Source: Dehalococcoidia bacterium
Lineage (GTDB): Bacteria > Chloroflexota > Dehalococcoidia > Tepidiformales > Tepidiformaceae
Assembly (NCBI GenBank): GCA_020847985.1
Contig: JADLBC010000019.1
Location: 1 to 64,000 of the forward strand
Direction: 5' to 3'
Length of the DNA stretch: 64,000 nt
Below the pieces are notes generated by a model. That model saw only the letters and a list, made by a program, of their open reading frames with translations, searched no databases and was not told the origin of the DNA. Shown in pieces: positions 47,926-57,377 of this stretch (position 1 is the stretch's first letter; every line of letters starts with the position of its first letter). The translations under genes were made by a program, and so were the position numbers.

Positions 47926-49295
47926 GCGGGGAAGATGACGCCGGGATTCATGATGCCCGACGGGTCGAGTGCCTGCTTGATGGCGCGCATGGCGGCCTGG
48001 TCGGCGGGGCTCCGCGTGAGGCCGAGGTAGCTCACCTTCGCGACGCCCACGCCATGTTCGGAACTGATGCTTCCGCCGATGCTGGCCACGAGCCGGAGCA
48101 CGGCCGCGGTCGCCTCCTCTTCGTGGGCGCCGGTGCCGAGCAGGTTCACATGGAAGTTTCCTTCGCCAAGGTGGCCAAAGATGATGGCGCGGGCGCCGGG
48201 TGCGGCTCGGTCGATCTCGCCGCGGATGGCGCGCAGGAACGCGACCACGCCCGCCACGGGCACCGCGACATCGAGCTTCACGGGAACGCCCTCGGCATTG
48301 ATGGATTCGGTGTGCCGTTCGCGATACGCCCAGAGGGCCTCGCGTTCCGCCCGGCCGGTGGCCATCGCGCTGTCCGCCACTTCGGGGCACTCAAGCAGCG
48401 CCGTCGCGATCTCCTCGGAAGGGTCCGTGCGGGCGGCACATTCGGCCACGACGTAGGCGCCGCAGTCGCGTGCGAACGGCGGCCGCAAGCCCGCGTGCCG
48501 GCACACCAGGTCGAGCCCATCCGGGTGGAACATCTCCAGCGACTCGAGCGAGGGGCACGATCGGCGCAGCTTCGCGGCGAGCGTCACGGCGTCGGCGGGG
48601 AGCGCGACCCCGACCAGCGCGACGGCCCTCGCAACCAGCAGGGGCACCAGTCGCAGCCGCAACCGGGTTATGACCGCGAGCGTGCCTTCGCTGCCGCTGA
48701 GCAGGCTGCCCAGGTCGTACCCCGTGTTGTCCTTGGGGAGGCCGCCAAGCCGTGACACGATCTCGCCGTTGGGGAGCACGGCTTCGAAGCCGACGATCTG
48801 CTCGCGCATCGAGCCGTAGCGGAGCACGCGGGTGCCCCCGGCGTTCGTCGCGGCCATGCCCCCGACCGTGGCACTGCCGCGCGCGGCCAGATCGACCCCG
48901 AAGTCGAAGCCCACACCGCGAACGTGCTGCTGCAGCCGTTCGAGCGTGACGCCCGCGCCGGCCGTGACCTGGGCGGCATTCTGGTCCACCGGAGAGAGCG
49001 AAGCGAGGCCGCGCGTGCTGAGGACGACTTCGCCCCCGCGCGGCACACTCCCGCCGACGAGGCCGGTGTTGCCCCCCTGCGGCACGACGGGCACGCCGGT
49101 GCGCGCGCAGAACGCGAGCACACCGGCCACGCCGGCGGTATCGCGCGGGATGCAGGCCAGCCGTGCCCGGCCGCTGAAGCGCCGCGTCCAGTCGGTTTCA
49201 TAGCTCGCGAGTTCGTCGCGGTCGCGGATCACCCGCACGCCGGGGATCTCCTCGAGCCCGGCGCCGAGCCAATCGGGGGTGCCGTTCGTTGTCAC
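47922..49295 (-). CDS. GlcD-type FAD-linked oxidase (2-hydroxyacid dehydrogenase family)
   Basis: A flavoprotein of 457 residues: PCMH-type FAD domain (GVPVVPQGGNTGLVGGSVP, then DLAARGSATVGGMAATNAGG) and FAD-oxidase C domain with the metal/substrate His in FGHLGEGNFHVNL and SEHGVGVAK. The family oxidises glycolate, D-lactate or 2-hydroxyglutarate and passes electrons to a carrier. The likely start is GTG at 49295; no clear ribosome site. Coupled to the prenyltransferase gene. A second, more distant FAD oxidase lies at 41126-42724. Confidence 0.9.
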   Translation of the reverse strand: MTTNGTPDWLGAGLEEIPGVRVIRDRDELASYETDWTRRFSGRARLACIPRDTAGVAGVLAFCARTGVPVVPQGGNTGLVGGSVPRGGEVVLSTRGLASLSPVDQNAAQVTAGAGVTLERLQQHVRGVGFDFGVDLAARGSATVGGMAATNAGGTRVLRYGSMREQIVGFEAVLPNGEIVSRLGGLPKDNTGYDLGSLLSGSEGTLAVITRLRLRLVPLLVARAVALVGVALPADAVTLAAKLRRSCPSLESLEMFHPDGLDLVCRHAGLRPPFARDCGAYVVAECAARTDPSEEIATALLECPEVADSAMATGRAEREALWAYRERHTESINAEGVPVKLDVAVPVAGVVAFLRAIRGEIDRAAPGARAIIFGHLGEGNFHVNLLGTGAHEEEATAAVLRLVASIGGSISSEHGVGVAKVSYLGLTRSPADQAAMRAIKQALDPSGIMNPGVIFPA

Positions 49296-49338
49296 GCGGC
49301 CATGCTGGCGATCGCCGAGCGACCCGGCAAGGGGGAGG

Positions 49339-49644
49339 TCAGTGGGTATGCCCGCCCGGGCCGTGGCTATGCCCGTGACCGCCGAAATCGTGCGAGTGGC
49401 CGTGGTCGTGACCGCCGCCGTCTCCCCCGTCACCGTCACCGCCATCGTCGCCGCCGTCCTCCCAGGGAGCGGGACCGTCGCCGATGCCGGCGCCCGCGCG
49501 GCCGACGAGCGCGAAACCGCCCATGACCTTCTTCGCCTGGGCGTTGCACTTCGGGCAGGGGATGATCTGAAGGACATCGTTCATCGGCATGCGCTTTTCG
49601 GTGCGCGCGCCGCAGCTGGAACATTGGTATTCGTACAGAGCCAT
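49339..49644 (-). CDS. FmdB-type zinc ribbon protein with His-rich tail
   Basis: A protein of 101 residues. The first 42 are the FmdB zinc ribbon (ALYEYQCSSCGARTEKRM, then IPCPKC). From about residue 60 it becomes Gly/Asp-rich and then His-rich (HDHGHSHDFGGHGHSHGP), a tail suited to binding nickel, zinc or cobalt. The start ATG at 49644 matches the family N-terminus. The two adjacent genes encode another Cys-rich protein and a corrinoid adenosyltransferase. Confidence 0.85.
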   Translation of the reverse strand: MALYEYQCSSCGARTEKRMPMNDVLQIIPCPKCNAQAKKVMGGFALVGRAGAGIGDGPAPWEDGGDDGGDGDGGDGGGHDHGHSHDFGGHGHSHGPGGHTH

Positions 49645-49689
49645 GCGTGGATGGTCCGGTGCCGGGTGAATCCCGGTCAAGCGGCGGCG

Positions 49690-49920
49690 TCAGTCCCCGG
49701 GGCGAACGGCTTCGTAGGGGGTTCGTTCGCGCGCGGCCTGGCGGAAGCGGTCGAAGTTCGTGTCGTAGCGGCGAACGTTCGCGGCGCGGTGCACGCCCTG
49801 GTGTTCGCACGCCGAGCCGACCGAGCAACTCGCGCAGCAGTAGGCGCGGCCGGCCATGTAGTGGGGCGCACCTGTGAGCGCGGTGTAGCAGCGAACGCAG
49901 CGAGCCGGAGCGTCGGCCAT
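49690..49920 (-). CDS. Small Cys-rich protein
   Basis: A protein of 76 residues with Cys pairs CVRC (8-11), CCASC near 28-32 and a further Cys a few residues on, likely a treble-clef or ribbon zinc site, followed by a basic helical tail (VRRYDTNFDRFRQAARE). GGGAGAG precedes the ATG at 49920. No family recognised. It reads toward the FmdB gene, 45 bases away. Confidence 0.65.
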   Translation of the reverse strand: MADAPARCVRCYTALTGAPHYMAGRAYCCASCSVGSACEHQGVHRAANVRRYDTNFDRFRQAARERTPYEAVRPGD

Positions 49921-50030
49921 CGTATCTCTCCCGGCGCGCGTGGCGCGGTGATGCGCCTATTGTGCGAAACGGCGGCCCCCCGGGCAAAGCGGCGGTCGCC
50001 CGCCCCCGCGCGATCGGGCATCCTTGGAGC

Positions 50031-50597
50031 ATGGTCCACATCAATCGCGTTTACACCCGTGCCGGCGATGACGGCTCCACCGCGCTCGGTGGCGGCCAGC
50101 GCGTCCCCAAGGACTCGCTCCGCATCGAGACGTACGGCACCGTCGACGAGCTGAACAGCGTCATCGGCGTCGTCGTCGAATCCGGCCTGCACGAATCGAT
50201 GAAGCCGCAGTTCTTCGTCATCCAGCAGGTGCTGTTCAACGTGGGATCGGACCTCTGCATCCTGGAAGAGGACAAAAAGCGGTTCGCCGTGCCCGGCATC
50301 GAACAGCGGCACATCGACCAGCTGGAGGGGTGGATCGACGGCTGGAACGACTCACTGGAACCGCTGAAGAGCTTCATCCTCCCCGGCGGCGGGCTTGCCG
50401 CGGCCCAGCTGCACGTCGCCCGCACCGTCTGCCGCCGTGCCGAACGCCTGGCCATCGCCCTCACGCGCGAAGAAGCGGTCGGCGCTTTCGTCGTGCCCTA
50501 CCTGAACCGGCTCAGCGACCTCCTCTTCGTGGCGGCGCGCTACCAATCGGCCCGCGAAGGGCGCGAAGACCTGCTCTGGGATTCGCACGGCTACTAA
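50031..50597 (+). CDS. Cob(I)alamin adenosyltransferase, PduO type
   Basis: An enzyme of 188 residues that moves adenosine from ATP to cob(I)alamin. The ATP-binding N-terminal motif is YTRAGDDGSTALGGGQRVPK; RIETYGTVDELNSVIG and CRRAERLAIALTREE are the helical motifs of the family. A TTGGAG site precedes the ATG at 50031. No cobalamin riboswitch is visible before it. Confidence 0.94.
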   Translation: MVHINRVYTRAGDDGSTALGGGQRVPKDSLRIETYGTVDELNSVIGVVVESGLHESMKPQFFVIQQVLFNVGSDLCILEEDKKRFAVPGIEQRHIDQLEGWIDGWNDSLEPLKSFILPGGGLAAAQLHVARTVCRRAERLAIALTREEAVGAFVVPYLNRLSDLLFVAARYQSAREGREDLLWDSHGY

Positions 50598-50683
50598 GGA
50601 ATTCGCCGCGCCGCGAGGGGGATGTAACACCCGCGCGCCTATGGGTCTGGCACACTAACGGACACCGGAAGGCCGAACACCCG

Positions 50684-53170
50684 ATGCCAGACCGCCTCGA
50701 CACCTACCGCGGCATGCGCGACTTCGCCCGGACGGCGGAACCGGATGGCGCCGTCGCGGCCGCTCCGGATGGGCTGCCCCGGTTCGTCATCCAGGAGCAC
50801 CACGCCACTGCCCTGCACTGGGACTTCCGCCTGGAGCACGAAGGCGTGCTCGTATCGTGGGCTGTGCCGAAGGGTGTGCCGCCCGACCCCAAGGTGAACC
50901 ATCGCGCCATCCAGACGGAGGACCACCCGCTGAGCTACATCGACTTCGCGGGCGAAATCCCCGAAGGCGAGTACGGCGGCGGGCAGGTCAGCATCTGGGA
51001 CCGGGGCACGTACGAGACGCACAAGTTCCGCGAGGGCGAGGTGATGGTCACCCTCCACGGCGAGCGCGTTTCCGGCAAGTACGTGCTGTTCCAGACCGAC
51101 GGCAAGAACTGGATGATGCACCGCATGGACCCGCCGCAGGATCCTTCGCGCGAACCGATGCCCCGGCATGTGGAGCCGATGCTCGCGAAACCGGGCGACC
51201 TGCCACGCGACGACACCGCCTACGCGTTCGAAATCAAATGGGACGGCATCCGCGCGCTGCTCTTCAGCGAAGGCGGCCGCGTGCGCATCGAAAGCCGCAA
51301 CCTGCTCGATATCACCAGGCAGTACCCGGAATTCGCCGCGCTCGGAGAGGCCCTGGGCAGCCGTGAAGTCGTGCTCGATGGCGAAATCGTCTCTTTCGGC
51401 GAGGATGGCATCCCGAGCTTCGGGCGGCTGCAGAACCGGCTGGGCCTCACGCGCCCGGCCGACATCCGCCGCCGGATGGAGGAATACCCCGCGGCCTTCA
51501 TGGCGTTCGACCTGCTGTACCTCGACGGCCACTCGCTCACGCATCTGCCCTATCGCGAACGGCGCGCGCGGCTGCAGGAACTCGCCCTGGAAGGGCCATC
51601 GTGGCGGACGCCGGCGTACCGCGAAGGCGACGGCGCCGCGCTCCTCGCCGCGACCCGCGCGCAGGGCCTCGAAGGCGTCGTGGCGAAGCGGCTGGACAGC
51701 ATCTACGAGCCGGGGAAGCGGTCCGGCGCGTGGCTCAAGATCAAAAACAACCTCGCGCAGGAATTCGTGGTCGGCGGGTGGACGCCGGGCGCGGGGAATC
51801 GCAGCGAGAGCCTCGGCGCCGTTCTCCTGGGCTACTACGACCGCACCCGCGCCGATGCCGAGGCCGCCGGCCTGCCGCAACGGCTGCACTTCGCGGGCAA
51901 GGTGGGCACGGGCTTCAGCGACCGCCTGCTGCGAGACCTCATGCGGACGCTCACCGCGGCCGAGACCGAGGACAACCCGTTCGACCACGGTGTCCCCGAA
52001 CCAGGCGCGCGCTTCGTCCGGCCGGAGCTGGTGGCGGTGGTCGATTTCACGGAGTGGACCCGGCACGGGACGCTTCGCCACCCCTCGTTCGTGGGCCTCC
52101 GCGGCGACAAAGACCCGCGCGACGTCGTGCGCGAGACGGCATCGAAGGAATCCGAACCCGAGGAACTCACCGTGAAAGGCTCCCCGGGCACGGGCGCTCG
52201 CCGCCGGGCGCGGGAAGAGCGTGCTGCTGTGTCCGGGCCGCGCCGTTCGCCGGCGGCCGATGGGAAGAAGGTCCTCGTCGAGATCGAGGGGCGTGAACTG
52301 GCGCTTTCGAACCTGGAGAAGGTGCTGTATCCCTCGGCGGGATTCACCAAGGCGCAGGTCATCGATTACTACACCCGGATCGCGCCGGTGATGCTGCCGC
52401 ACCTGTTCAACCGGCCGATGACGCTCAAGCGGTACCCGGACGGCGCGGAGGCGGCGTTCTTCTACGAGAAGCAGTGCCCGTCGCACGCGCCGTCGTGGGT
52501 CCAGAAGAAGGGCATCTTCTCGAGCAGCAACGGGAAAACCATCGACTACTGCCTGGTAAATGACCTGCCCACGCTCGTTTGGCTGGCGAACCTGGCGACG
52601 CTCGAACTGCACCCGCTCCTTTCCCGGGCCGAGGATGTGCTCTGCCCCACGAGCGTTGTTTTCGACCTCGACCCGGGGCCACCGGCCGATGTCCTGGACT
52701 GCGCGGAGGTGGCGCTCTGGATCCGCGACCTCTTCGCGGGGCTCGGCCTCCAGTCGTTCGTGAAGACGTCGGGGTCGAAGGGGATGCAGCTCTACCTGCC
52801 GCTGAACACCGCCGCGACATTCGAGCAGACGAAGCCGTTCGCGAACGCCGTAGCGCGGCTCATCGAACGAGAGCACGCCGGGCGCGTGGTTTCGAGCATG
52901 AGCAAGGCCGTCCGCGCCGGGAAGGTGTTCATCGATTGGTCCCAGAACGACGACCACAAGACCACCGTCGCGGTGTATTCCCTGCGCGCGCGCGAACGGG
53001 CGACCGTCTCGACGCCGGTCGCGTGGGACGAGGTGGAAGCCGCCGTGAAGGCCGGCGACGCGGCGATGCTGCGGTTCGAGGCCGATGAAGTGCTCGCGAG
53101 GGTCGAGCGCGATGGGGACCTCTTCGCACCGCTGCTCACGCTCCAGCAGGAACTCCCGGCGCTGGGATAG
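50684..53170 (+). CDS. ligD: ATP-dependent DNA ligase LigD (PE-LIG-POL)
   Basis: A three-domain end-joining enzyme of 828 residues. Order: 3-phosphoesterase (about 30-150, HHATALHWDFRLEHEG), ligase (about 165-480, catalytic Lys185 in FEIKWDGIR, then DGEIVSF and EGVVAKR), and polymerase/primase (about 540-828, with FDLDPGP metal Asps and SGSKGMQLYLPL). This PE-LIG-POL order is as in Pseudomonas, whereas Mycobacterium has POL first. GGAAGG precedes the ATG. The partner Ku is not in the window. Confidence 0.96.
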   Translation: MPDRLDTYRGMRDFARTAEPDGAVAAAPDGLPRFVIQEHHATALHWDFRLEHEGVLVSWAVPKGVPPDPKVNHRAIQTEDHPLSYIDFAGEIPEGEYGGGQVSIWDRGTYETHKFREGEVMVTLHGERVSGKYVLFQTDGKNWMMHRMDPPQDPSREPMPRHVEPMLAKPGDLPRDDTAYAFEIKWDGIRALLFSEGGRVRIESRNLLDITRQYPEFAALGEALGSREVVLDGEIVSFGEDGIPSFGRLQNRLGLTRPADIRRRMEEYPAAFMAFDLLYLDGHSLTHLPYRERRARLQELALEGPSWRTPAYREGDGAALLAATRAQGLEGVVAKRLDSIYEPGKRSGAWLKIKNNLAQEFVVGGWTPGAGNRSESLGAVLLGYYDRTRADAEAAGLPQRLHFAGKVGTGFSDRLLRDLMRTLTAAETEDNPFDHGVPEPGARFVRPELVAVVDFTEWTRHGTLRHPSFVGLRGDKDPRDVVRETASKESEPEELTVKGSPGTGARRRAREERAAVSGPRRSPAADGKKVLVEIEGRELALSNLEKVLYPSAGFTKAQVIDYYTRIAPVMLPHLFNRPMTLKRYPDGAEAAFFYEKQCPSHAPSWVQKKGIFSSSNGKTIDYCLVNDLPTLVWLANLATLELHPLLSRAEDVLCPTSVVFDLDPGPPADVLDCAEVALWIRDLFAGLGLQSFVKTSGSKGMQLYLPLNTAATFEQTKPFANAVARLIEREHAGRVVSSMSKAVRAGKVFIDWSQNDDHKTTVAVYSLRARERATVSTPVAWDEVEAAVKAGDAAMLRFEADEVLARVERDGDLFAPLLTLQQELPALG

Positions 53171-53399
53171 CGCCGCCGCCCGTTCATTGTCGCTGCAAGG
53201 GGTTTGCAACCCGGCCCCGGGAACGCGAAAGCCGGACAGGCCACGGCGCGAGGGTAGTATCGGGGAGAAGGCCGGGGCATGAACCTGAAGAGCTGTATTG
53301 GGTAGCCCGCGTCATCGGAGTCGGTTTTCCTCACCTGCCCCGGCCCTCCACCACAATCCCGGCCGCCACAACGCCGCCGCGCGAGGACGGAGCCGCAGC

Positions 53400-54260
53400 A
53401 TGTCCCAGGGCCAAACCCTCCCTCCCCAGACCCAGGACCACCGCCCGGGCATCGAATCGGAGATGCACCCCCGCCCGAAGTTCGAGGATGCCTCCCAGCG
53501 AGGCTCGGGGAAGCTGCAGGGCTGCGTCGCGCTCATCACCGGCGGCGATAGCGGCATCGGCCGGGCGGTGGCCGTGGCGTTCGCGCGCGAAGGCGCAGAC
53601 ATCGCCATCGCCTACCTGAACGAGCACGGCGACGCCGAGGAAACCCAACGCTATGTCGAGCAGGAAGGCCGCCGCTGCCTGGCCATCGCCGGTGACGTCG
53701 GCGACGAAGCGTTCTGCCGCAAGGCCGTTCAGCAGTGCGCCTCCGAATACGGCAAGCTCGATGTCCTCGTGAACAACGCGGCCGAACAGAACCCGGTCGA
53801 GTCCATCACAGAGATCACGGCCGAGCAGCTTGAGCGGACCTTTCGCACGAACATCTTTTCGTTCTTCTACATGACCAAGGCCGCGCTCCCGTATCTGACG
53901 AACGGGAAGGGCTGCATCATCAACACGGCCTCGGTCACGGCCTACCGCGGGAACCCTTCGCTGCTGGACTATTCGGCGACGAAGGGTGCGATTGTCACGT
54001 TTACGCGGTCGCTTTCGCAGTCGCTGGCCGAGCAGGGCGTGCGCGTGAACGCGGTCTCCCCGGGGCCGATTTGGACGCCGCTCATCCCGTCCACGTCCTC
54101 GCCCGAAAGGGTCGCGCATTTCGGTGCGAACGTGCCGATGAAGCGTCCCGGGCAACCCGAGGAGGTAGCGCCGTCGTACGTCTTCCTCGCCTCGGACGAT
54201 GCCTCGTACATGACCGGGCAGGTGCTGCACCCCAATGGCGGCGAGATGGTGAACGGCTAG
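53400..54260 (+). CDS. Short-chain dehydrogenase, general-stress (YdaD/YhxD) type
   Basis: An NAD(P)-dependent oxidoreductase of 286 residues. The hallmark prologue of this group (PGIESEMHPRPKFE, then GSGKLQGCVALITGG) leads into the cofactor loop TGGDSGIGRA; NNAA, catalytic Ser in NTASVTAY and YSATK follow. Bacillus relatives are sigma-B stress proteins with unknown substrate. The ATG at 53400 matches the family start. A 229-base gap precedes it, the longest in the window. Confidence 0.9.
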   Translation: MSQGQTLPPQTQDHRPGIESEMHPRPKFEDASQRGSGKLQGCVALITGGDSGIGRAVAVAFAREGADIAIAYLNEHGDAEETQRYVEQEGRRCLAIAGDVGDEAFCRKAVQQCASEYGKLDVLVNNAAEQNPVESITEITAEQLERTFRTNIFSFFYMTKAALPYLTNGKGCIINTASVTAYRGNPSLLDYSATKGAIVTFTRSLSQSLAEQGVRVNAVSPGPIWTPLIPSTSSPERVAHFGANVPMKRPGQPEEVAPSYVFLASDDASYMTGQVLHPNGGEMVNG

Positions 54261-54446
54261 GCCACGCCCCGAGCGAGCCGCCGCCCGTCGAACCCGGCGG
54301 CGATGGTTTCGCAATGCCCGGGCAGCCCGCTGCAACCCGTCCGCCGCCGGTGAATCGATATGCTGACGAGGCCCAGTACCCCCGGTGGAGGTGAGGCCAG
54401 CGACAGCCGCCGGCCCCTGTATGCCCATCGGCTGGAGGAGCTTGAA

Positions 54447-54614
54447 ATGGACCGCGACCCCGACTCCGTCCTCTTCGACGTGGCTGCCGCACTGCGGCGT
54501 CCCGAAGGCTTGGAGGATGCGCCTGTCTGGGTGGTGGACCTCGCGAACCGGCGGATTGTCCGGCGGCAGACCCCGCGCACGACCGTCGTGGAACCGATCC
54601 CGGGGGTTCGCTAG
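54447..54614 (+). CDS. Small hypothetical protein before treY
   Basis: A protein of 55 residues with an excellent ribosome site (GGAGGAG, 6 bases before the ATG). It reads DRDPDSVLFDVAAALRRPEG and then WVVDLANRRIVRRQTPRTTVVEP, a helix plus two strands, ending 18 bases before treY. The frame is open from 54360, but the strong ribosome site fixes the inner start. Unknown family; it could be co-transcribed with the trehalose genes. Confidence 0.5.
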   Translation: MDRDPDSVLFDVAAALRRPEGLEDAPVWVVDLANRRIVRRQTPRTTVVEPIPGVR

Positions 54615-54632
54615 CCGCCCCGCGGCGCCCGA

Positions 54633-57377
54633 ATGAGCCGATACGGAACCCCGGCCGCCAGCTACCGGCTGCAGCTCCACGCGGGCTTTGGCTTCGCGCG
54701 CGCCGCCGCGATCGTGCCGTATCTGCGCGAACTCGGGGTTTCGCACCTGTACCTCTCGCCGATCTTCGCGGCATCGCCGGGCAGCACGCACGGGTACGAC
54801 GTCTTCGACCACGGCCAGGTGAACCCCGAGTTGGGTGGGCTCGCAGCATTCTATGAACTCGCGGGGCTGCTCCGCGATAACGACATGGGGCTCATCCTCG
54901 ATATCGTCCCCAACCACGTCGGCGTGGGCTGGGAGAACCCCTGGTGGCGCGATGTCCTCCGCTACGGCCAGGCGTCGCGCTACGCGGGCTACTTCGATAT
55001 CGACTGGGCCGGGCAGCCGCAGATGCCCGCCGGCAAGGTCGTCGTTCCCATCCTCGGGCAGCCGTTCGGCATGGCGCTGGAGGCAGGTGAACTGCGGGTC
55101 GTGCTCGACGATGGCGAGCCCGTACTTCGGTACTTTGGCCAGGCGCTGCCGCTCGCGCCGGGCACGTTCGCGCAGCTGACCGGCCTCCCGCCGTCGGAGT
55201 TGCGAAACGACCTCCGCGACCCCGCGTCGCTCGGTGCGCTGATCGAACTGCTGGAGGGGATGCAACGCGAGGAGCCCGAGCGCCTCGAGAACCTGCTCGT
55301 GCAATGGCGCTCGCTGGTCAAGGCCGAGCCGGCCATCCTCGCGTTTCTCGAACGGCAGGTCGCCGCCATCAACGGCAACCCGGACGACCCTTCGAGCTTC
55401 GACCGGCTCGACGAGATCCTCGCCCGCCAGCACTACCGAATCGCCGACTGGCGCGTCTCGGCCGAGGAGATGAACTACCGCCGCTTCTTCGATGTAAACA
55501 GCCTCGCGGGCATCCGGGTTGAGCGCGACGAGGTGTTCGAACACGTCCACCGCCTCGTCTTCGACCTCGTGGCGACGGGGTTTGTCACGGGCGTGCGCGT
55601 GGACCACATCGACGGCCTGTACAGTCCCCAGGGCTACCTCATGCGCCTTCGCGAACGGCTCGACCTCGCCGCCGAGGGTGTCAGCGCGAAGAACATCCCC
55701 ATCTACGTCGAGAAGATCCTCGAACGCGATGAGCGCCTCGTCGCCAGCTGGCCGGTCGATGGCGCGACCGGGTACGAATTCATGGCGCGCGTCGATGGCC
55801 TGCTCGTCGACCCGGCCGGCCGCGAGCGCATGGAGCTGACGCGGCGCCAGCGGACGGGTGAAACCACCTCCTACGAGGCCACGACCTACGAGGCGAAGCG
55901 CCAGACCGTTCGCAACGCCTTCTCGGGGGAACTGAACGTGCTGGCGGCCGAGCTGTACCGCATCGCCCAGCGGCGGCGGCGCTACCGCGACCTGACGCTG
56001 CGCGCACTGCGCGACGCCCTGAGCGGCACGCTCGCCGCCTTCCCGGTGTATCGCACGTACATGGGCGGCGACCAGGCCCACGCGCGCGCCATCATTTCAG
56101 GGGCGGCGGACCTCGCCCTCCAGCGCGAGCCGTACCTTTCCGAGCTGGCCGTCCGCTTCGTCGAAGAGGTGCTCCTTCTCTCCGGCGACCTCGACCCGGA
56201 CGAGCGCGCGCGCCGCGAGCGGTTCCGGCGCCGCTTTCAGCAGCTCTCCGGGCCGGTCACGGCGAAGGGCGTCGAGGACACGTCGTTCTTCCGGTTCGTG
56301 CGCCTGCTGTCCATGAACGAAGTGGGCGGCGACCCCGACGGCTTCGGGATGGACCCCGGCGACGCGCACCGCTGGATGGCCGATCGCGCCGCCCATTGGC
56401 CGGGCGCCATGTCCGCGAGCTCAACCCACGACACCAAGCGGTCGAGCGATGTGCGCGCGCGGCTCGACGTGCTTTCGGAGATCCCGCGCGAATGGGACCG
56501 CGAAGTGAGCGCCTTCGGCCGCTTGAACGCGCGCTACCGCACGCCCGGTCCCGAAGGCGAGGCCCCCGGCCCGGGGTTCGAGTACTACCTGTACCAGACG
56601 CTCCTCGGGAGCTGGCCCGAGGGCGGCCCCGGCGAGGCCTATCGCGAGCGGATCCGCGACCACGCCCGCAAGGCGATGCGCGAAGCCAAGCGCGAGACGA
56701 GCTGGATGCGCCCCGGCGAAGCCTACGAAGCGGCCGTCCTCCAGTTCATTGACCGGATCCTGGACCCGGCCCGGGCGGGGGCGTTTCACCGCCGGATGGG
56801 CGCGCTGGTCCAGCGAATCCTGCCTGCCGCGGCGCTAAACACGCTCTCCGGCGTGGCCCTGAAGATGCTCGCGCCGGGCTTCCCCGACATCTACCAGGGC
56901 GAGGAGTGCGTGTCGCTTGCGCTCACCGACCCCGACAACCGGCGGCCGGTCGATTTCGAGCAGCTTTCGGCGCGGTTGCGGACACTCCCCGAGGTGCCCC
57001 CGGCGGTTGGGCTCGATGGGCGGAAGCTCTGGCTGACCCGCCGCCTGCTCACGCTCCGTGCTCGCCACTGGCGGCTCTTCTCCGAGGGTAGCTACTCCCC
57101 GTTGGAACCCACCGGCGGCCTCGCGTCTCGACTCTTCGCCTTCGAACGCGAGGCCGATGGCGAGCACCTCGCGGTCGCGATCCCGATTCGCTGCTTCCGG
57201 CTGGTCGAAGGCGAGGGCACCTTCCGGGCGGGGACGTGGGCCGGCACATCCGTCCCCCTGCGCGACGGCCTCCGTTGGTGCGACGGCCTCACCGGCGAGC
57301 CCATCGACACCGAAGCATGGCCGGGTGCGCGGCTGGATGGTGGCATCGCCGCGGTCGCGGTGGGGACGGCCCGGTGA
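54633..57377 (+). CDS. treY: Maltooligosyl trehalose synthase
   Basis: A GH13 enzyme of 914 residues that converts the reducing end of maltodextrins to a trehalosyl unit. The typical opening SYRLQLHAGFGFARAAAIVPYL and THGYDVFDHGQVNPELGG are present; catalytic Asp lies in VRVDHIDGLYSP, the Glu in IYVEKIL and the last Asp in SSTHDTKRSSDVRARL. It overlaps treZ by 4 bases, whose enzyme releases trehalose from its product. treX is not adjacent. Confidence 0.95.
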   Translation: MSRYGTPAASYRLQLHAGFGFARAAAIVPYLRELGVSHLYLSPIFAASPGSTHGYDVFDHGQVNPELGGLAAFYELAGLLRDNDMGLILDIVPNHVGVGWENPWWRDVLRYGQASRYAGYFDIDWAGQPQMPAGKVVVPILGQPFGMALEAGELRVVLDDGEPVLRYFGQALPLAPGTFAQLTGLPPSELRNDLRDPASLGALIELLEGMQREEPERLENLLVQWRSLVKAEPAILAFLERQVAAINGNPDDPSSFDRLDEILARQHYRIADWRVSAEEMNYRRFFDVNSLAGIRVERDEVFEHVHRLVFDLVATGFVTGVRVDHIDGLYSPQGYLMRLRERLDLAAEGVSAKNIPIYVEKILERDERLVASWPVDGATGYEFMARVDGLLVDPAGRERMELTRRQRTGETTSYEATTYEAKRQTVRNAFSGELNVLAAELYRIAQRRRRYRDLTLRALRDALSGTLAAFPVYRTYMGGDQAHARAIISGAADLALQREPYLSELAVRFVEEVLLLSGDLDPDERARRERFRRRFQQLSGPVTAKGVEDTSFFRFVRLLSMNEVGGDPDGFGMDPGDAHRWMADRAAHWPGAMSASSTHDTKRSSDVRARLDVLSEIPREWDREVSAFGRLNARYRTPGPEGEAPGPGFEYYLYQTLLGSWPEGGPGEAYRERIRDHARKAMREAKRETSWMRPGEAYEAAVLQFIDRILDPARAGAFHRRMGALVQRILPAAALNTLSGVALKMLAPGFPDIYQGEECVSLALTDPDNRRPVDFEQLSARLRTLPEVPPAVGLDGRKLWLTRRLLTLRARHWRLFSEGSYSPLEPTGGLASRLFAFEREADGEHLAVAIPIRCFRLVEGEGTFRAGTWAGTSVPLRDGLRWCDGLTGEPIDTEAWPGARLDGGIAAVAVGTAR

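Noticed and set aside
49921..50030. Cobalamin riboswitch before the corrinoid adenosyltransferase
   Set aside because: The gap is 110 bases and has no B12-box like sequence or matching helices.
53281..53307. Eight-residue upstream ORF before the SDR gene as a leader peptide
   Set aside because: A short ATG-to-TAG frame with a G-rich sequence before it exists, but there is no repeated codon, no paired hairpins and no reason to expect attenuation.
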